Below are positions 55,183 to 64,000 of a stretch of DNA of 64,000 nt, one piece after another. Source of the stretch: Acanthornis magna (taxonomy: Eukaryota; Chordata; Aves; Passeriformes; Acanthizidae); NCBI GenBank assembly GCA_036785705.1, contig JAWUZG010000177.1, positions 1,736,001-1,800,000 of the forward strand. The letters are read 5' to 3'. Position 1 is the stretch's first letter. Each line of letters opens with the position of its first letter. A program made the position numbers and the translations under genes. The notes beneath the pieces are model-generated. The model searched no databases, was not told where the DNA came from, and worked only from the letters and a program-made list of their open reading frames with translations.

Positions 55183-57370
55183 CTGCCTGCAGAGAGAAAA
55201 TGACCACAAAACCACTCAGTTTTGGGCCTTTATGGTCTCACTTCTGCATAGAGGATCCCAGGCTGAGAGAGTGAGAGAGCTGGGGATGTTCAGCCTGGAG
55301 AAGGCTCCAGGGAGAGCTCTGAGCCCCTGGCAGGGCCTGAAGGGCTCCAGGAGAGCTGCAGAGGGACTGGGGACAAGGGCTGCAGGGACAGCACACAGGG
55401 AATGGCTTGGCAGTGCCAGAGGGCAGGGCCAGATGGGATCTTGGGAATTGGGAATTGCTGCCGGGGAGGGTGGGGAGGGGCTGGGCTGGAATTGCCAGAG
55501 CAGCTGTGGCTGCCCCTGGATCCCTGCAGTGTCCCAGGCCAGGCTGGACAGGGCTTGGAGCAGCCTGGGACAGTGGCAGGTGTCCCTGCCATGGCAGGGG
55601 TGGCACTGGATGGGCTCTGAGGTCCCTGCAGCCCAAACCATTCCACAATTCCATGATCCCAAGACATCCCAGAGCAGCTGCTCTGTTCCATCTCTGTCCT
55701 GGCTCACAGCATTAGCTCAGAGCCCCTCACTCAGACCCCACGACTTCAGTGATTTTATGTAAGGACTCACACCCATTAACACACTTTCACCAAATCCCTG
55801 TGCGCTCTGGGGGCTGTGAGAATCTTTAAAGCCATCAGACTGAGCTAATGTGTCTCCCTGTGCTTCAAACTGGCTAAAAAAGATTTGTGCACAATGGAAG
55901 TCAAATATTCTTTTCCATTGATTTTTTTTTTTTTTTTTAATTAATGCATTAGGATGCAATCCTGAAGTAACTTGGCCTATGTTTATTCGGCACTCAGTGC
56001 AAAAGAGACAAACATTTGTGCTCTGAGGTGTGAGAAGAGAGTAAAGGGCACAATCCTCAGAATCAGCCAGGGCCACAGTGTGAAAGAATATCAATAGGTA
56101 ACGAAAGGTTTCTAAAAAATCAAATTTTCTATACAAAACCCACAGACCCTCTAATAGAATGAAAAAAAAGAGAAAATAATAGTGTAAGCTGCAGTTGATG
56201 GCAGAGCTTTTTCAGACTGAAACTACTTGACCTCAGCCATAGGTTGGAGATGGTGACAAACATCTTTCACAGACCTTAACTGGACAGAATTTGTGGAATA
56301 CTTCACATGCTGAAATGTGCCCACTCCTCAGGGAAATACTTATGTCAGATTTTGCAGCTAGTCACCTGAGTCCCATTCCTGGTTTGCTCAGGGTCTCTGG
56401 TGGATTTTGTAAGCACCTGTAGGTTCCTGGTCAGAATTCAGCCTATAGCTGACCTTTCAAAATATAAAAGATGCTCACAGGCTTTATATGCGATGGTACA
56501 AAATTTTACAGCCTGCAGCCAAGAACAAAAAAAGCTAAAAATCAGAATTAGGTTTACACTTGCACACAGAATTAATTTGGGCAGGTCAGTTTTGTCCTGC
56601 AGCTGTGGGAAGGAACCTTTCAGATATTAACTCCTTTTCCTTAAAAAAGTGGTATCAACACTTCCGAAGGATCAAAGGTGTTTTACCATTGTTGAGTGTT
56701 TTTACTGAGCAGCTGGGAGTCCACATTAAGCCCTGGAGATGGATCCTGCAACAGAGAATCACATGGTGAGTTACACAGAGTAAAGCACCTGTGTTATTCC
56801 CGCTAAAGTTTAAAGGGATAAAGGGAAAAAACAATTAGTCCCTTGCAAAAACAGGTCGAGGTGGGCTATTCCTAAAAGCTGACAGTCACCTGTGAAATCA
56901 TCTGCTAATTGTCAAGTTACAGGACTCAGAGCTTTTCAGCAAAGCCCTTGAGATTTACAACCACAGAATCCTGGAAAAGACCTCCAAAACCAAGTCCAGC
57001 TGTTCCCCAGCACTGCCAAGGCCACCCGTGCCCAAGTGTCCCCAAGTGCCACATCCACAGGGCTTTAAATCCCCGAGGGGGTGGCACTCCACCCCTGCCC
57101 TGGGCAGCTGTGCCGGGGCTGGGCAGCCCTTTTAGGGAAGGAATTTTCCCGATACCCACTCTAAACCTCTGGCACAACTTGAGGCTGTTTGCTCTTGTCC
57201 CTTGTTCCCTGGGAGCAGAGCCCCTCTTGGCTGCACCCTCCTGTCAGGGAATTGTGGTGAAGAAGAAGATCCTTCTTGAACCTCTTTTTCTCCCCCGGCT
57301 GCCCCAGACCCACCTCCTCCCTCACCGCCCCGTGTAGAAATGGCAGAATCTCACCTTCTTGTCCCCACAT
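54989..57370 (-). CDS. SMKR1: SMKR1, small lysine-rich protein 1 (two exons)
   Basis: SMKR1 is a tiny basic vertebrate protein of unknown molecular role. The second exon is secure: the conserved core LLNPEVMLNAYYISHNAASF and the following GYPWPG are flanked by lysine/arginine/glycine-rich segments, as in the mammalian protein. The first exon is inferred: an ATG at 57370, 16 coding bases (MWGQE plus one base) and a strong donor AAGAAG|GTGAGA at 57355/57354. Joining to the second of two acceptors (CAGGCAG|, exon start 55182) restores frame and gives a 69-residue protein ending KKKGKKGKT, close to the family's usual length. Synteny with NRF1 supports the call. An unseen middle exon carrying another start is the main alternative. 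Lysine-rich ends suggest nucleic-acid or acidic-partner binding, but that is only a guess. Confidence 0.8.
55240..55662 (+). mobile_element. CR1 copy, young, in SMKR1 intron
   Basis: Plus orientation: GGGGATGTTCAGCCTGGAGA to CCAAACCATTCCACAATTCC. It shares 276 identical bases with the copy at 36910-37380. Confidence 0.9.
56955..57260 (-). mobile_element. CR1 fragment abutting the SMKR1 promoter
   Basis: Minus orientation: ACAACCACAGAATCCTGGAA, GTTCCCCAGCACTGCCAAGG, GTGCCACATCCACAGGGCTT and GAGGCTGTTTGCTCTTGTCC. It ends about 95 bases from the exon 1 donor. Confidence 0.88.
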
Positions 57371-57642
57371 CACCGCGGTTCTGAAGCAGTCCCGGCCCTG
57401 CTTCCCCTCAGGGCCGCCATGACCTCCCCCCTTCCCCTCAGCGTCCCGTTGTCATAGCAACGCACCGGGGCGGGGCCTGGCGCTGACTGACAGCCCCGCA
57501 GCCAATCCGCTGCCGCCGCACGCGCCCCTCGCCCAATCCGCTGCTGGGGGCGGTGCCCGCGCGCCCTTCCCGCCGCTGATGTCGTCACGGGGAAAAGGGC
57601 GGGAAAAGCTCTGAGGGCCGTGAGGGGAGCGGCCGCCGCCAT
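57355..57642 (-). other. SMKR1: SMKR1 first exon with upstream open frame
   Basis: The 3' end is the donor at 57355/57354. The extent of 288 bases is a minimum: the 5' end is set at an ATG in a YY1-like element at 57640-57642 and the true start may be further right or inside. An upstream frame begins at 57642 (90 codons), or at 57420 in the same frame with a strong context (16 codons), and ends with a TGA that overlaps the SMKR1 ATG as TGATG at 57372-57368. Confidence 0.5.
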
Positions 57643-57660
57643 CTTTGTCCTTGTCCCTCC
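57400..57660. promoter_or_regulatory. SMKR1 CpG-rich promoter
   Basis: A GC-rich block with many CpGs carries, from left to right, a 14-bp RFX-type X-box at 57448-57461, CCAAT boxes at 57502-57506 and 57533-57537 (31 bp apart, same strand), a CRE-like GTCGTCAC at 57580-57588, an E2F-like GGGCGGGAAAAG at 57597-57608 and a YY1-like GCCGCCATCTT at 57634-57644. No TATA box is seen. The motif set may serve transcription in either direction. Confidence 0.7.
57448..57461. promoter_or_regulatory. X-box (RFX factor site)
   Basis: GTTGTCATAGCAAC is an imperfect palindrome matching the RFX consensus GTNRCC-N(0-3)-RGYAAC except for one base in the left half. It lies about 90 bases upstream of the inferred SMKR1 start codon, inside the first exon or promoter. 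RFX sites mark promoters of genes used in cilia. Confidence 0.65.
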
Positions 57661-58435
57661 CGCAGCCTAAAGTCCCAGGGAAATGTCATAAGGAGGCAAA
57701 AAAAAATCCCACCACGACAACTTCAAGCAGAGGAGGAAGGGAGGAAGTAATGCTTTCCAAAAGTCTTGGAAAGATTGGTGTTTGGTGCACTATTAATGGA
57801 ATTCTCACGTTCTTGCTGAGTTACACGGGGGACTCTGTTTAAACACCTGCCTCAGCCTCCTTCACCAGAGAAATATTTAAAAAAACAACCTCTGCTTTGC
57901 CTCCTTTGAGAGCCACGGCTCTGGGCAGCAGACACCTGATGCCTGAAAAGATAGGTTAGAAATAAAACCCCACAGAGCAATGTTTGCAGAGCAGGGATTT
58001 GTTTATGGCAGCGCTGGGGGTGAGGAGATTTCTCCACCTCACTCCCCCACCCTTGTCAAGTGCCGTGGTTTATTTACACAGTAAGTATTGCTTAATGTTA
58101 CTAGAATGTTACTACCAGAACTAATTTACACAATATTATCTCACGGTTATCAATAGTTCTGCACTGCGCTTGCGCCTCCCCAATTTCCGTGGTCTTGGGG
58201 GTCTTCCATGAAGGCTCAGGGTCTTCCTCATATCGGAACTTATCACCTTTGTCTTCAGAGCACGCGCAGTTACGGCGTTCCTTGGTGTTTCTGGCTCTAA
58301 TTGGTCTAAATTCTTTATTTTGTGGCTAATTGGCCTTACATCTGCCGATTTCTCATTAGTACATCCTGCTGCTTCCCCATATAGCTACACGTGTCTATTT
58401 TTGAAACGATAATCCGTTTTTTGAAACTATCCACC
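57660..58435. other. Intergenic; NRF1-like site and possible retroelement sequence
   Basis: No gene is seen. TGCGCTTGCGCC at 58165-58176 resembles the NRF1 binding palindrome with one central change. The segments on both sides of the following G/T tract look LTR-like in texture, but I found no boundaries. Confidence 0.25.
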
Positions 58436-58436
58436 T

Positions 58437-59337
58437 GGCGAGTTTTTGTTTGTTTTTTGGGTTTTTTTGGGGGATTTGTGAGGGTTGTTTTTTTTTTTTT
58501 TTTTTTTTTTTGTTTGTTTGGGGGTTTTTTGTGGGTTTTTTTTGGGGGGTTTTTTTGGTTTGTTTTTTGGTTTTGGAGTTTTTTTTGTTTTTTGGGGGGA
58601 GGGTTGTTTGGGGTTTTTTTGGTTGTTTGTTTGTTTTGTGGGGTTTTTTTGTGGGTTTTTTTTGTTTGGTTGGGGTTTTTTTGTTGTTGTTTCTTTGGGG
58701 TTTGTTTTGTTGCTTTTTGGTTTTGGAGTTTTTTTGGTTTTTGGGGGGAGGGTTGTTTGGGTTTTTTTGGTTGTTTGTTTTTTGGGGGTTTTTTGTGGTT
58801 TTTTTGTTTGGTTGGGGTTTTTATATTGTGGGGTTTTTTTGGGCTTTTTGTTGTTTTTTGGTTTTGGGGTTTTTTTTTGTTTTTTTGGGGGGGGTTGTTT
58901 GGGGTTTTTTTTTTGTTGTTTGTTTTTTGTGGGGTTTTTTTGTGGGTTTTTTTTGTTTGGTTGGGGTTTTTTGTTGGTTTCTTTTGGGGGGTTTTTGTGG
59001 TTTTTTTTGTTTGGTTGGGGTTTTTTATTGCTTTTTGGGGGCTTTTTGTTGTTTTTTGGTTTTGGAGGTTTTTTTTGTTTTTTGGGGGAGGGTTGTTTGG
59101 GGGTTTTTTGGTTGTTTGTTTTTTGGGTTTTTTTTTTTGTGGTTCTGTTTGGTTGGGGTTTTTATGGTTTTTTGGGGGGCTTTTTGTTGTTTTTTGGTTT
59201 TGGAGTTTTTGGTTTTTTGGGGGAGGGTTGTTTGGGGTTTTTTTGTTGTTTGTTTTTTGGGGGTTTTTTTTGTTTTTTGTTTTGGGATTTTTGGTTTTTG
59301 GGGTTTTTTTTGTGGGGATTTTTTTCTTTTTTTTTTG
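58437..59337. repeat. 900-bp G/T-only tract
   Basis: Almost pure G and T on the plus strand, in runs such as TTTTTTGGGGTTTTTTT with GTTTGTTT spacers. A longer-range period is visible from recurring GTTGTTTGGGGTTTT and TTTTTGGTTTTGGAGTTTTT blocks about 115-180 bases apart. The plus-strand frames are open only because no A-containing stops can form. Confidence 0.92.
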
Positions 59338-59989
59338 GTCTATTCATCATTAAGCAACTAGTTAACCACGAACTACCTATTACATTGTATAGAAAGTTAT
59401 GATTCAGGTTATACAGATATCTTATAACTCAAGCTATCTAAACATCTTGTAACTTTGACCCAGGTTATATAGGCATCACCCTGAGAATGATGTGTAATGG
59501 GGGTTGGATATTCCCAATAAATCCCCATAAACGGAGGTCTGAGACACAGGAAAGCCATGGAGGCGAAGGGTCTGAGGGAAGGTCGGGGACCTGAAGGGTT
59601 CATTTTGTTCCCTGCACCTTGTTTAGACACGACAGTTTCATCCAGAGGTAGTAATGCTTCTACAGGCTGGGTGATTTTTAAATTTGGGAGAAAATACGGG
59701 ATTGGTGTCTCTCCTGCATCCCTCAGCACCAGATTTTCACTTGCAAAGTGCTAAAAAAAGAAAAAAAATTAAGAAAATATAAAAAATCAAAAGGCACAAG
59801 TGAAAAATATCAGTAGGAGCTGAATTCCCTCACAGAAAAGAAATAGCTCATAATTGCAGCATTGCCAAATTCCAACAAACACATCAGCGAGCCTGCTTAG
59901 ATCATGGGTTTATTTTTGCCTTGAACAGTAACCTCTCTAAATGTGGTCTCTGGTGCATGAGCCCACAGGATACATTTAGTCATGTTTTA

Positions 59990-60195
59990 AATCACAGAAA
60001 CCCAAAATGGTTTCGGTTGGGAGGGACCTTAAATATCCAGTGCCACATGGGCAGGGACACCTTCTGCTGTCCCAGGGTGTCCCCGTCCAGCCTGGCCTGG
60101 GACACTGCAGGGATGGGCAACCTGTGCCTCATCATCTTCACAAGAAATAATTCCTCAAGAAATCTCCTTCCTGCTTCCCTAACAGGGAAAAACTC
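59990..60195 (-). mobile_element. CR1 fragment
   Basis: Minus orientation: ATCACAGAAACCCAAAATGG, TTGGGAGGGACCTTAAATAT, GCCTGGCCTGGGACACTGCA and AATTCCTCAAGAAATCTCC. Confidence 0.87.
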
Positions 60196-60254
60196 GGTAG
60201 TGTAGCTCAGGAAGAAGGTCTGTGAATTTTGGAGTAAAATTCTCTTGAATGAGT

Positions 60255-60600
60255 CTTGGATAATAAAGAAAAAAAATGAAAAAAAAATTAATTTAAAAAA
60301 AATTTAAATTTTAATTTTAAAATTTTAATTTTTTATTTTAAAATGTTAAAATTTAATTTAAAATTTAATTTAAAAATTAATTAAAATTTTAATAAATTAA
60401 AAATTTAATATAAAACAAAAATTTTTAAAATTTAAAATTAAAAATTTGATTTAAATTAAAAATTTAATTAATTAATTTAAAATTTTTAATTTTAAAATTT
60501 TAAAATTTAAAAATTTTAATTAAAAAGATTTTATTTTAAAATTTTAATTTTTAAAAAAAATTAATTTTTACTTTCTTACTTTTTACTTTCTTCTTTTACT
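60255..60600. repeat. A/T-only low-complexity tract
   Basis: About 300 bases of AATTTTAAATT-type sequence with almost no G or C, followed by TTTACTTTCTTC repeats. Confidence 0.93.
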
Positions 60601-60609
60601 TTCTTCTTT

Positions 60610-63500
60610 TTTTTTTTACTGTCTTCGGGGAAATTTTGTGTCATTTGTAGTAACAAACCACATGGCATAAAAGAAACAGTCTCAATTACACTGATTACCT
60701 CCTTTTAGCAAAAACAGCTGTTAGGGGACCGCATTATAACCATTGAGGCCAAAAAGGAAGGCACAGCAGTGACGAGCACTGAAATATCCAATCAAGGAGA
60801 CAAAAATCAGCCTGTGCAGTCGAATGTTGTGTTTGGTGCCAGGCTTGGACCTGGCTGCAGAACAAACTGCTGTTTACACAGGCGAGGCTTTGATAAATAA
60901 TTCAGGGAAGTTTCTCAAACTCCAGACTATAATAAGCCTGACCTCATACAGTCACTGCTGCAGTTACAAGGGGTGAATGCAGAGTCAGCCAGGATATCTC
61001 AGTGTTGTTCTTTTTACGGAAATATTCACAGAAGGAAAAGGAGGGATGTATTTTTTTAACACTGCCAAACTGAATGGAAAAAGGCTAAATCCCCCCCCTC
61101 ATTTTTTTTCCTTCAGCTGTGGTGTCTGTAGGATCACTCTCTCCTTTCACAACTCTGACAGGAGCTTTGTGTCTTTGTAGCCTTTTATTCTTCACTGAAA
61201 TTTGCATTAAATTCACCAACCAGCTCCAAAGTTGCTTAGAGAAAACAGAGAAATTAATAACTCAGTTGTATGTGATTAATATCCCTCCAAACCAGGAGGA
61301 ATGGACAAGAAAACAGAAGAATCTGAGGTGCTGAGGCACTGAAGAAAAGGATTTACCCCCAGCAAAACTTTCAGCTACCACCTGTAGGGTGAAAAAAAAA
61401 ATTCTTTATGCACCCATTACAACAGAAACTGTGAACACTGGAAGGTTCCTGGAATCAACAGTCCTGTGGGGGTGAGATAACAGATGTGCAAAAACCGCCG
61501 AAACTTCGTTCTGAAACTGCCGTGCTAAACGTATAAAATGGTTATCCCTTCATGGCTGTCTCCAGCTCTTTTGAGAATTTTTATGGAGGAGAAGATCCTC
61601 ATTGTGAAGCAAAAAAGTGTGAAAGTGCTGCTTGCTTGCCAGGATGGGACATAAATATTTCAGTTAAAAGGTGTAGCCTTTCCCTGAGTCACTGTTTTAT
61701 GCAGAGGTTCAGGTTTTCTGTGGAGGTCTCTCTCTAGGAAGCAGAAAATCTGGTGGTGGTGTGGAGAAATTGTATTTTAAGGTAAGTTCATAGTGTATTC
61801 CACCACACAGACATTCGGGTAAGAATTTGTGTATTTAATCACTTCCAGTTAAAATAACAGGCACCAAAAAGAAACCATAGAATAGAATAGAATAGAATAG
61901 AAACTTTATATGAAGAACAATTGAAATGTAAAATATAGAAAAATGGACATTGGGTCCAAACTGGTTATTTTTTTCCAATACATTGTGGAGAAAAAAGACA
62001 CTTCAGGGGAAAAAGATTTGAGCCAAGTTTCAGATTCTTTAATAATTCATTCATTTTTCCCCTTGAAGGATCAACACCTTCAGGACCTTAGTTTATTAAA
62101 CTAAAAGGTGAGAATTTGGTAGGAAAATATCAGAGAGAAAATCCTTGACTTTCCAGCTATTCCTGGGCTCTGGACACCAGCACGTGCTGAAAATAATTTT
62201 ATTTATACTGAGTTTCTGCTACTAAAATATTTAACAGCCCCTTTGTCATCTGTCGTCTTTAGCTGGGGTTTATTATTTTATTTGTGTTTATTTAATCTTT
62301 AGTTGAATTGCTCCCAGGAGGCTCTGGGGAACATAGGGAAGTGCCTGGAGCTGTATTTTAGAAAGGGAATTCAGTGAGGAGCTATGGAGCTGTCCCAGGT
62401 CTGGAATCTCCGAAGTTTGGGTCTCATGCCTTACTGGTTGGAAAGGATTCATTTATTTTTAAATAACTTCTTCCTTTTTAACAAGCACAAACGGTCCATA
62501 GTTTGGTTTTTATTTTTTTTAGAATTCTACAGATTCATGGGAATGGAATATCCAAAGTGTGTCAGACTGAGGCCTTTCTGCAGCACAGGGAGAGTGGAGA
62601 TGGGCAGGGGTGAGAGCTGAGTTTGGGCCATGTTTTTGTCCTTAAAAAATAATAAAAAAGCAGCATTTAAATCAAGACACGGAAAGAAAAAAGCTTAAAT
62701 AAAGAGATGTCCTTTAAAAGTCGGTTTATTTTGAACAAAAGCATATTTTAAAAGGTTTTGAAGAGGCCTTGGACAAACCCCATGAAGGAAACATTCCCAG
62801 GTGAATTAATTATTTAAGCAATAAGCACAAATCCTGCCATAACAAACACTTGTGGATATTTAGGGCTTCCCTGCCCTCTATGAACACACGATGCTTTGAC
62901 AAAAGCCATCCTCATGCAACGCAGCTCTACCCAAGCATAGTGTTTGTTATTAAACTGAAGTATTCATTTAAGTTAATACATTTATAGAAAGTTTACAGCT
63001 CAATATCCTGTTCGTTCTGAAAGTTATGGACCACAGAATTCACTCTTTTCTTCATGAATTGCTAACCAAAGCACTTTCCCTCCCCACTCTAAGACCTGGC
63101 ACAAACATTCCCCCGAACAGCCAAAGATCTGTGTAAAAATTAGGTTATTTAACATGCTATTTACTGTCTCCTCAGGGCTGGAAGGGCTAAAGGCTATCTG
63201 GAATCCTAATGACACTCGGGTGGAGAGAAATGAGACATCCAACCTCTACAGCTCTGAGCACTGCACAGCCCAGGGATGGCTTGACTCTAATAACGGCGCT
63301 GAGCGAAGGTGGAGGAAAGCAGAGGTGAAAGGTAAGGGATTGGTGCCCAGCAGAACGTGTAAAACCTGTCACTGGTGGTGGCACCAGGCCTCTGTGGGCC
63401 CTGTGGTGGCAGCAGCAGCTGGGACAGTGCCAGCCAGGGACAGCAGGGAATGTTGTCCCCAGCGGCCGAGTCCATGTGGATTCCTGGCGGGCACCTTCCC
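60610..63500. other. Intergenic, mostly unique
   Basis: A (GAATA)5 microsatellite lies at 61876-61902. No exon of the expected neighbour STRIP2 was recognised; if present it should lie to the right of the window on the minus strand. Confidence 0.4.
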
Positions 63501-63504
63501 GGGG

Positions 63505-63795
63505 CAGCCAGGAATGGCAGGGAGGTGCTTGAAGCACATTCACAGCCAGAACTGAACACAACCAAACAATTTGGTGTTCGGGAGGGATGGGATTTCCAGC
63601 TGGGAATGGCACAGAGGTGTTTGAGGCACACTCACAGCCAGAACTGAACACAACCAAACAATTTGGTGTTTGGGAGGGATGGGATTTCCAGCTGGGAATG
63701 GCACAGAGGTATTTGAGGCACACTCACAGCCAGAACTGAACACAACCAAACAATTTGGTGTTCGGGAGGGATGGGATTTCCAGCTGGGAATCCTT
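63505..63795. repeat. 92-bp tandem repeat, about three copies
   Basis: CACAGCCAGAACTGAACACA, ACCAAACAATTTGGTGTTCG and GATTTCCAGCTGGGAATGGC recur about three times with very few differences; a diverged partial unit leads in from the left. Confidence 0.92.
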
Positions 63796-64000
63796 ACACC
63801 AAGCCTACACACGTGAACCAAGCCCAGAGACAGAGCTGGGCTCCGAGCTCACTCTGAAACCTGCTCCGTGGCCTCTGCTGATACTTCATGCTCTCCGAGA
63901 AGTCACAGGAAAGGCATGACCTCCAAAAAGAGGTGTCTGGTAGGCACAGAGAGACTCGGTCTCTTTGGAAAGATGAATATTTTTTTTTCCAGCTGTGCTT

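Larger units (their letters stand above)
55183..57354 (-). other. SMKR1: SMKR1 intron
   Basis: 2.17 kb between the inferred donor and acceptor. It contains a CR1 copy in plus orientation at 55240-55662 and one in minus orientation at 56955-57260. The part between them, 55670-56950, holds a poly(T) run at about 55922-55938 and nothing else recognised. Confidence 0.55.

Noticed and set aside
58391..59402. Three plus-strand frames of over 300 codons, rich in Phe, Gly and Trp
   Set aside because: G/T-only DNA cannot form most stop codons in these frames; three frames overlap with the same low-complexity composition.
60610..63500. Possible 3' end of STRIP2, the expected next gene
   Set aside because: No recognisable STRIP2 exon on the minus strand; open frames here are short and featureless.

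Overview
The window is vertebrate nuclear DNA, almost certainly from a bird and probably a songbird. Protein-coding exons are short, have GT-AG borders and are separated by kilobases of non-coding DNA. The dominant dispersed repeat is the CR1 LINE typical of birds. Two conserved genes are recognised, both on the minus strand: NRF1 (nuclear respiratory factor 1) and SMKR1 (small lysine-rich protein 1). From memory these are neighbours in the same order and orientation on human 7q32, so the synteny supports both calls. Almost all long open reading frames in the window are translations of tandem repeats or CR1 copies and are not genes.

Layout, reading right to left along the direction of transcription. 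57.36-57.66 kb is a CpG-rich SMKR1 promoter and first exon, with an RFX-type X-box, two CCAAT boxes, an E2F-like site and a YY1-like site. 54.96-55.18 kb is the second SMKR1 exon with an ATTAAA poly(A) signal just after the stop. 42.95-43.65 kb is the CpG island of NRF1, with a splice donor at 43235 that defines a non-coding first exon. The NRF1 start codon is at 27044. Nine coding exons then run down to 7714 (27044-26822, 25731-25617, 23793-23667, 22452-22312, 17768-17610, 16512-16318, 13977-13876, 11595-11438, 7838-7714). All junction phases agree. They encode residues 1 to about 449 of a protein of about 503 residues; the last coding exon is not found and should lie left of position 1.

The rest is introns and intergenic DNA, unusually rich in tandem arrays: about ten minisatellites with units of 17 to 92 bp. 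Two of them (1-1050 and 31.85-32.26 kb) visibly grew from the 3' end of a CR1 copy, and one (9.95-11.31 kb, 40-bp unit) lies within 140 bp of an NRF1 exon. There are about 25 CR1 fragments, an inverted pair of solo LTRs of about 442 bp (one with perfect 4-bp target duplications), a near-perfect inverted repeat with 83-bp arms at 21.67-21.85 kb, and several strand-asymmetric low-complexity tracts (G/A beside the NRF1 promoter, G/T at 58.4-59.3 kb, A/T at 60.2-60.6 kb).

No tRNA, rRNA, CRISPR array or bacterial feature was seen. NRF1 is a transcription activator of nuclear genes for mitochondrial function; SMKR1 is a tiny basic protein of unknown function. They share a neighbourhood but the sequence shows no functional link between them. 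The most useful leads are the SMKR1 5' end (X-box, upstream frame whose stop overlaps the start, tandem acceptor), the duplicated NRF1 splice donor, the hairpin and the CR1-born minisatellites.
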